Part shown: piece by piece, positions 62,183-64,000 of the stretch | Layout of the letters: the number at the start of each line of letters is the position of its first letter | Position numbering within the stretch: the stretch's first letter is position 1 | From: Chytridium lagenaria | Lineage: Eukaryota; Chytridiomycota; Chytridiomycetes; Chytridiales; Chytridiaceae | Assembly (NCBI GenBank): GCA_025449115.1 | Contig: JAHLKC010000002.1 | Location: 372,001 to 436,000, forward strand | Length of the DNA: 64,000 bases | Direction: 5' to 3' | The notes under the pieces: model-generated | The model's database searches: none | The model's input: only the letters and a program-made list of their open reading frames with translations | What the model was told of the DNA's origin: nothing | Made by a program: the position numbers and the translations under genes

Positions 62183-64000
62183 ATGATGATTTTGTGGCGA
62201 CTCCCTCTGTTTGCCATTTGTTTACTTCTGCTATGGGCAGCATTCAGGGACCAACTCTCATGGGACACGCCTCCAACAGTCATCGCTGTGATAACATGCA
62301 CTTCAATTAATATTGAAGACGATGTTAATGCGATTTTGGCATTAATGAACCAGGATTACAGATCATTGGCTGCAATTGTGGTGGTTCACCAAGAGGCAGA
62401 ATTAAAACAAGCCTGCGTTTCGCTCATTTTCGAGGCATTTAGAGCAACCCAGAAAGAGGGTAGCCTTTATAAGACCTCATGGAAAAACTATCGACGCCAT
62501 CGACTTTAGAAATACTGCATTCTCCTACCTGCGAGCTTGGAATCTTCCCCGTGACGGGACTCTCTTGGTGTTTCTTGACCACGGCGAGAAACTCTTCTCG
62601 CGTCGATTACTGAGAGACATGATCGATGCTTGGATTTATTCCAAACGAATGGGGCAAAACTTTGAATTTGCCTCATGGGATTATCGTGTTGACTTCGCCA
62701 ACCAAAGCTTTACGCATGCACTCGGTGCGAATCTATATAATGCTTATGACTGGACGGCTCAGAGGAACATCTCTAGCCAATTCGGTTCTGAAAAAAATTA
62801 CATGCCAGAAGCACCGTCGGAATTCACCTCCATGCTATTGCCGTCTTCCATTTGGGAACGTCACTTTTACACAAAATCACCGAGCTACATTCACCGAAAT
62901 AGTCTGGGAATGATAGATTCGCTGAACTCGAAATTTAAACTGTGGTGTGAAGACCCTACGGGGAAGAGCTTCAAAGGCTCATTCTGGATGAGATTTTCTT
63001 TGAGAGGTTTGAAGCAATTGCACTTTTCGGTCCCTTTGGCAAGCCTTCCTCGCATACTACCCAAGACGAAAAGTTGCTCTATACCAATTGAGCAAATTGA
63101 TTCAGTCCAGTTGGACTTGTTGAAGACTTTAGCTACCTTAAAGAGAATATGGCGACCCTCAGTCTCCGTCATTATTCCATTCTACAATATCATTTCGCTC
63201 AATTGGTTCCACGAAACACTGAAATCTCTTCGGTTGCAAACTTCTATAGACTTTGAAGTCATTGTCGTTAATGATGCTTCTTCAACGTCGTTGGCTCTTG
63301 GTGCCTTAAAGTCTCTCTCTAAAAGCTTGACTCAGCCTGGGTCTCTTTGGTACGGGTACATTTCAAGTTCGGATAATAAGTCGGAGGTACCTCTGATTGT
63401 GCCTATACCTGTCAAAATTATCACGCATACTTCAAATCTGGGTCTATCTGAAGCGAGAAATACTGGTGTGATAAATGCGAAAGCTTCATTTATCCTATTT
63501 CTTGACCCTGATGATATTCTGGCTACTTCGGCTTTAGAAAAGCTTATGATAGCCGCAGTATCATCTATTGGGCCTCAGAAGCATTATGCTGATCGTCAAA
63601 TATCTTTTGTTTATCCCGGAGTGGTCCATTTTCAATCAAACGAACCCGAAAATCGGTCAGAAGCCCAGTCTCGGGCTGTGTATGCAGAGTACAACTCAAA
63701 GCGTCTTAGGAAAGAAAATTTTTTGACATCAACAGCCCTGATCAGCAGAGACGCGTACATTAGGGCCGGCGGGATGTGCCCACGTTCCAAGCTCAAATAC
63801 TTTGAGGATTACGACTTCTGGCTTCGCATGGATGCATTCGGGTACCATGGGAAGCTCGTGAGGGAACCCCTGTTTTGGTACAGAAGGCACGAGTTTGGCA
63901 ACAGCAACAAGCTTTTGAAAAAAGCAAAGTCAAGAAATGAGAGTTGGATGACCGAATTGAAGGAATTTAATCCAGTGACGTTTGGAGATGTCACCCTTTC
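62183..64000 (+). CDS. Family 2 glycosyltransferase, membrane-anchored (truncated by window end)
   Basis: Likely type II membrane protein of the secretory pathway. Start at 62183 gives MMILWRLPLFAICLLLLWAAF, a signal anchor, then TVIAVITCTSINIEDDVNAI. From about 62440 a second frame, open without stop to the window end, reads FSYLRAWNLPRDGTLLVFLD, and the GT-A (GT2) core: PSVSVIIPFYNI, FEVIVVNDASS, NLGLSEARNTGVINAKASFILFLDPDDIL (the DPDD is the nucleotide-sugar/metal-binding DxD-type motif), RAGGMCPRSKLKYFEDYDFWLRM and WYRRHEFGNSN. The frame change near 62420-62500 needs one extra or two missing bases; an intron was not found. Sugar donor and acceptor unknown. Confidence 0.82.

Overview
This window is nuclear DNA of an intron-rich eukaryote, most likely an early-diverging zoosporic fungus (chytrid-like). 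The reasons are short GT-AG introns with CTAAC-like branch points, histone and ribosomal genes of fungal type, and fungal families such as SOK1/TCP11, Ptc1-type phosphatase, Mam33 and CCR4. Alongside these sit genes that Dikarya lost and flagellated lineages keep: an LRRC45-like centriole protein, a SAM-domain kinesin-13 (KIF24-like), a kinesin-10 with a C-terminal helix-hairpin-helix (KIF22-like) and an ATG16 with a full WD40 propeller. The species is inferred, not proven.

Layout. 0-5.2 kb: RPL28/uL15 and a broken oligopeptidase B-like S9 peptidase. 5.2-7.2 kb: AT-rich microsatellite island. 7.2-11.3 kb: large low-complexity polyQ protein of unknown function. 12.4-20.3 kb: TCP11/SOK1 protein, short-chain dehydrogenase, PP2C with a long acidic N-terminal extension. 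21.4-29.1 kb: divergent H2B/H2A pair, a second H2B, and two unrecognised, frame-disrupted genes. 29.7-38.2 kb: ATG16 with WD40, Mam33/p32, a second SDR, serine hydroxymethyltransferase. 38.6-47.7 kb: Lunapark, kinesin-10, LRRC45, an AAA ATPase. 48.7-53.7 kb: Cdh1/Fizzy-related APC/C activator, a Fanzor (eukaryotic TnpB relative) remnant, a cyclin with a C-terminal membrane anchor. 53.8-64 kb: FEN1, CCR4 deadenylase, cornichon/ERV14, SAM-kinesin-13 and the 5' part of a membrane-anchored family 2 glycosyltransferase that runs off the window.

Two points deserve most attention. First, 51.3-52.3 kb (minus strand) carries the C-terminal half of a Fanzor-type RNA-guided nuclease gene, with a glycine/serine RuvC segment, an E...SSSxCPC segment, a CKNC-like zinc knuckle and a WNRD motif. 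Second, many otherwise good genes are interrupted by shifts that nearly all look like one missing base (two H2B copies differ by exactly one base in a C run at the start codon), while RPL28, H2A, SHMT, LRRC45, FEN1 and CCR4 read through cleanly. Residual assembly deletions are the simplest explanation; real pseudogenisation of some copies cannot be excluded from sequence alone. No tRNA, rRNA or CRISPR array was recognised.
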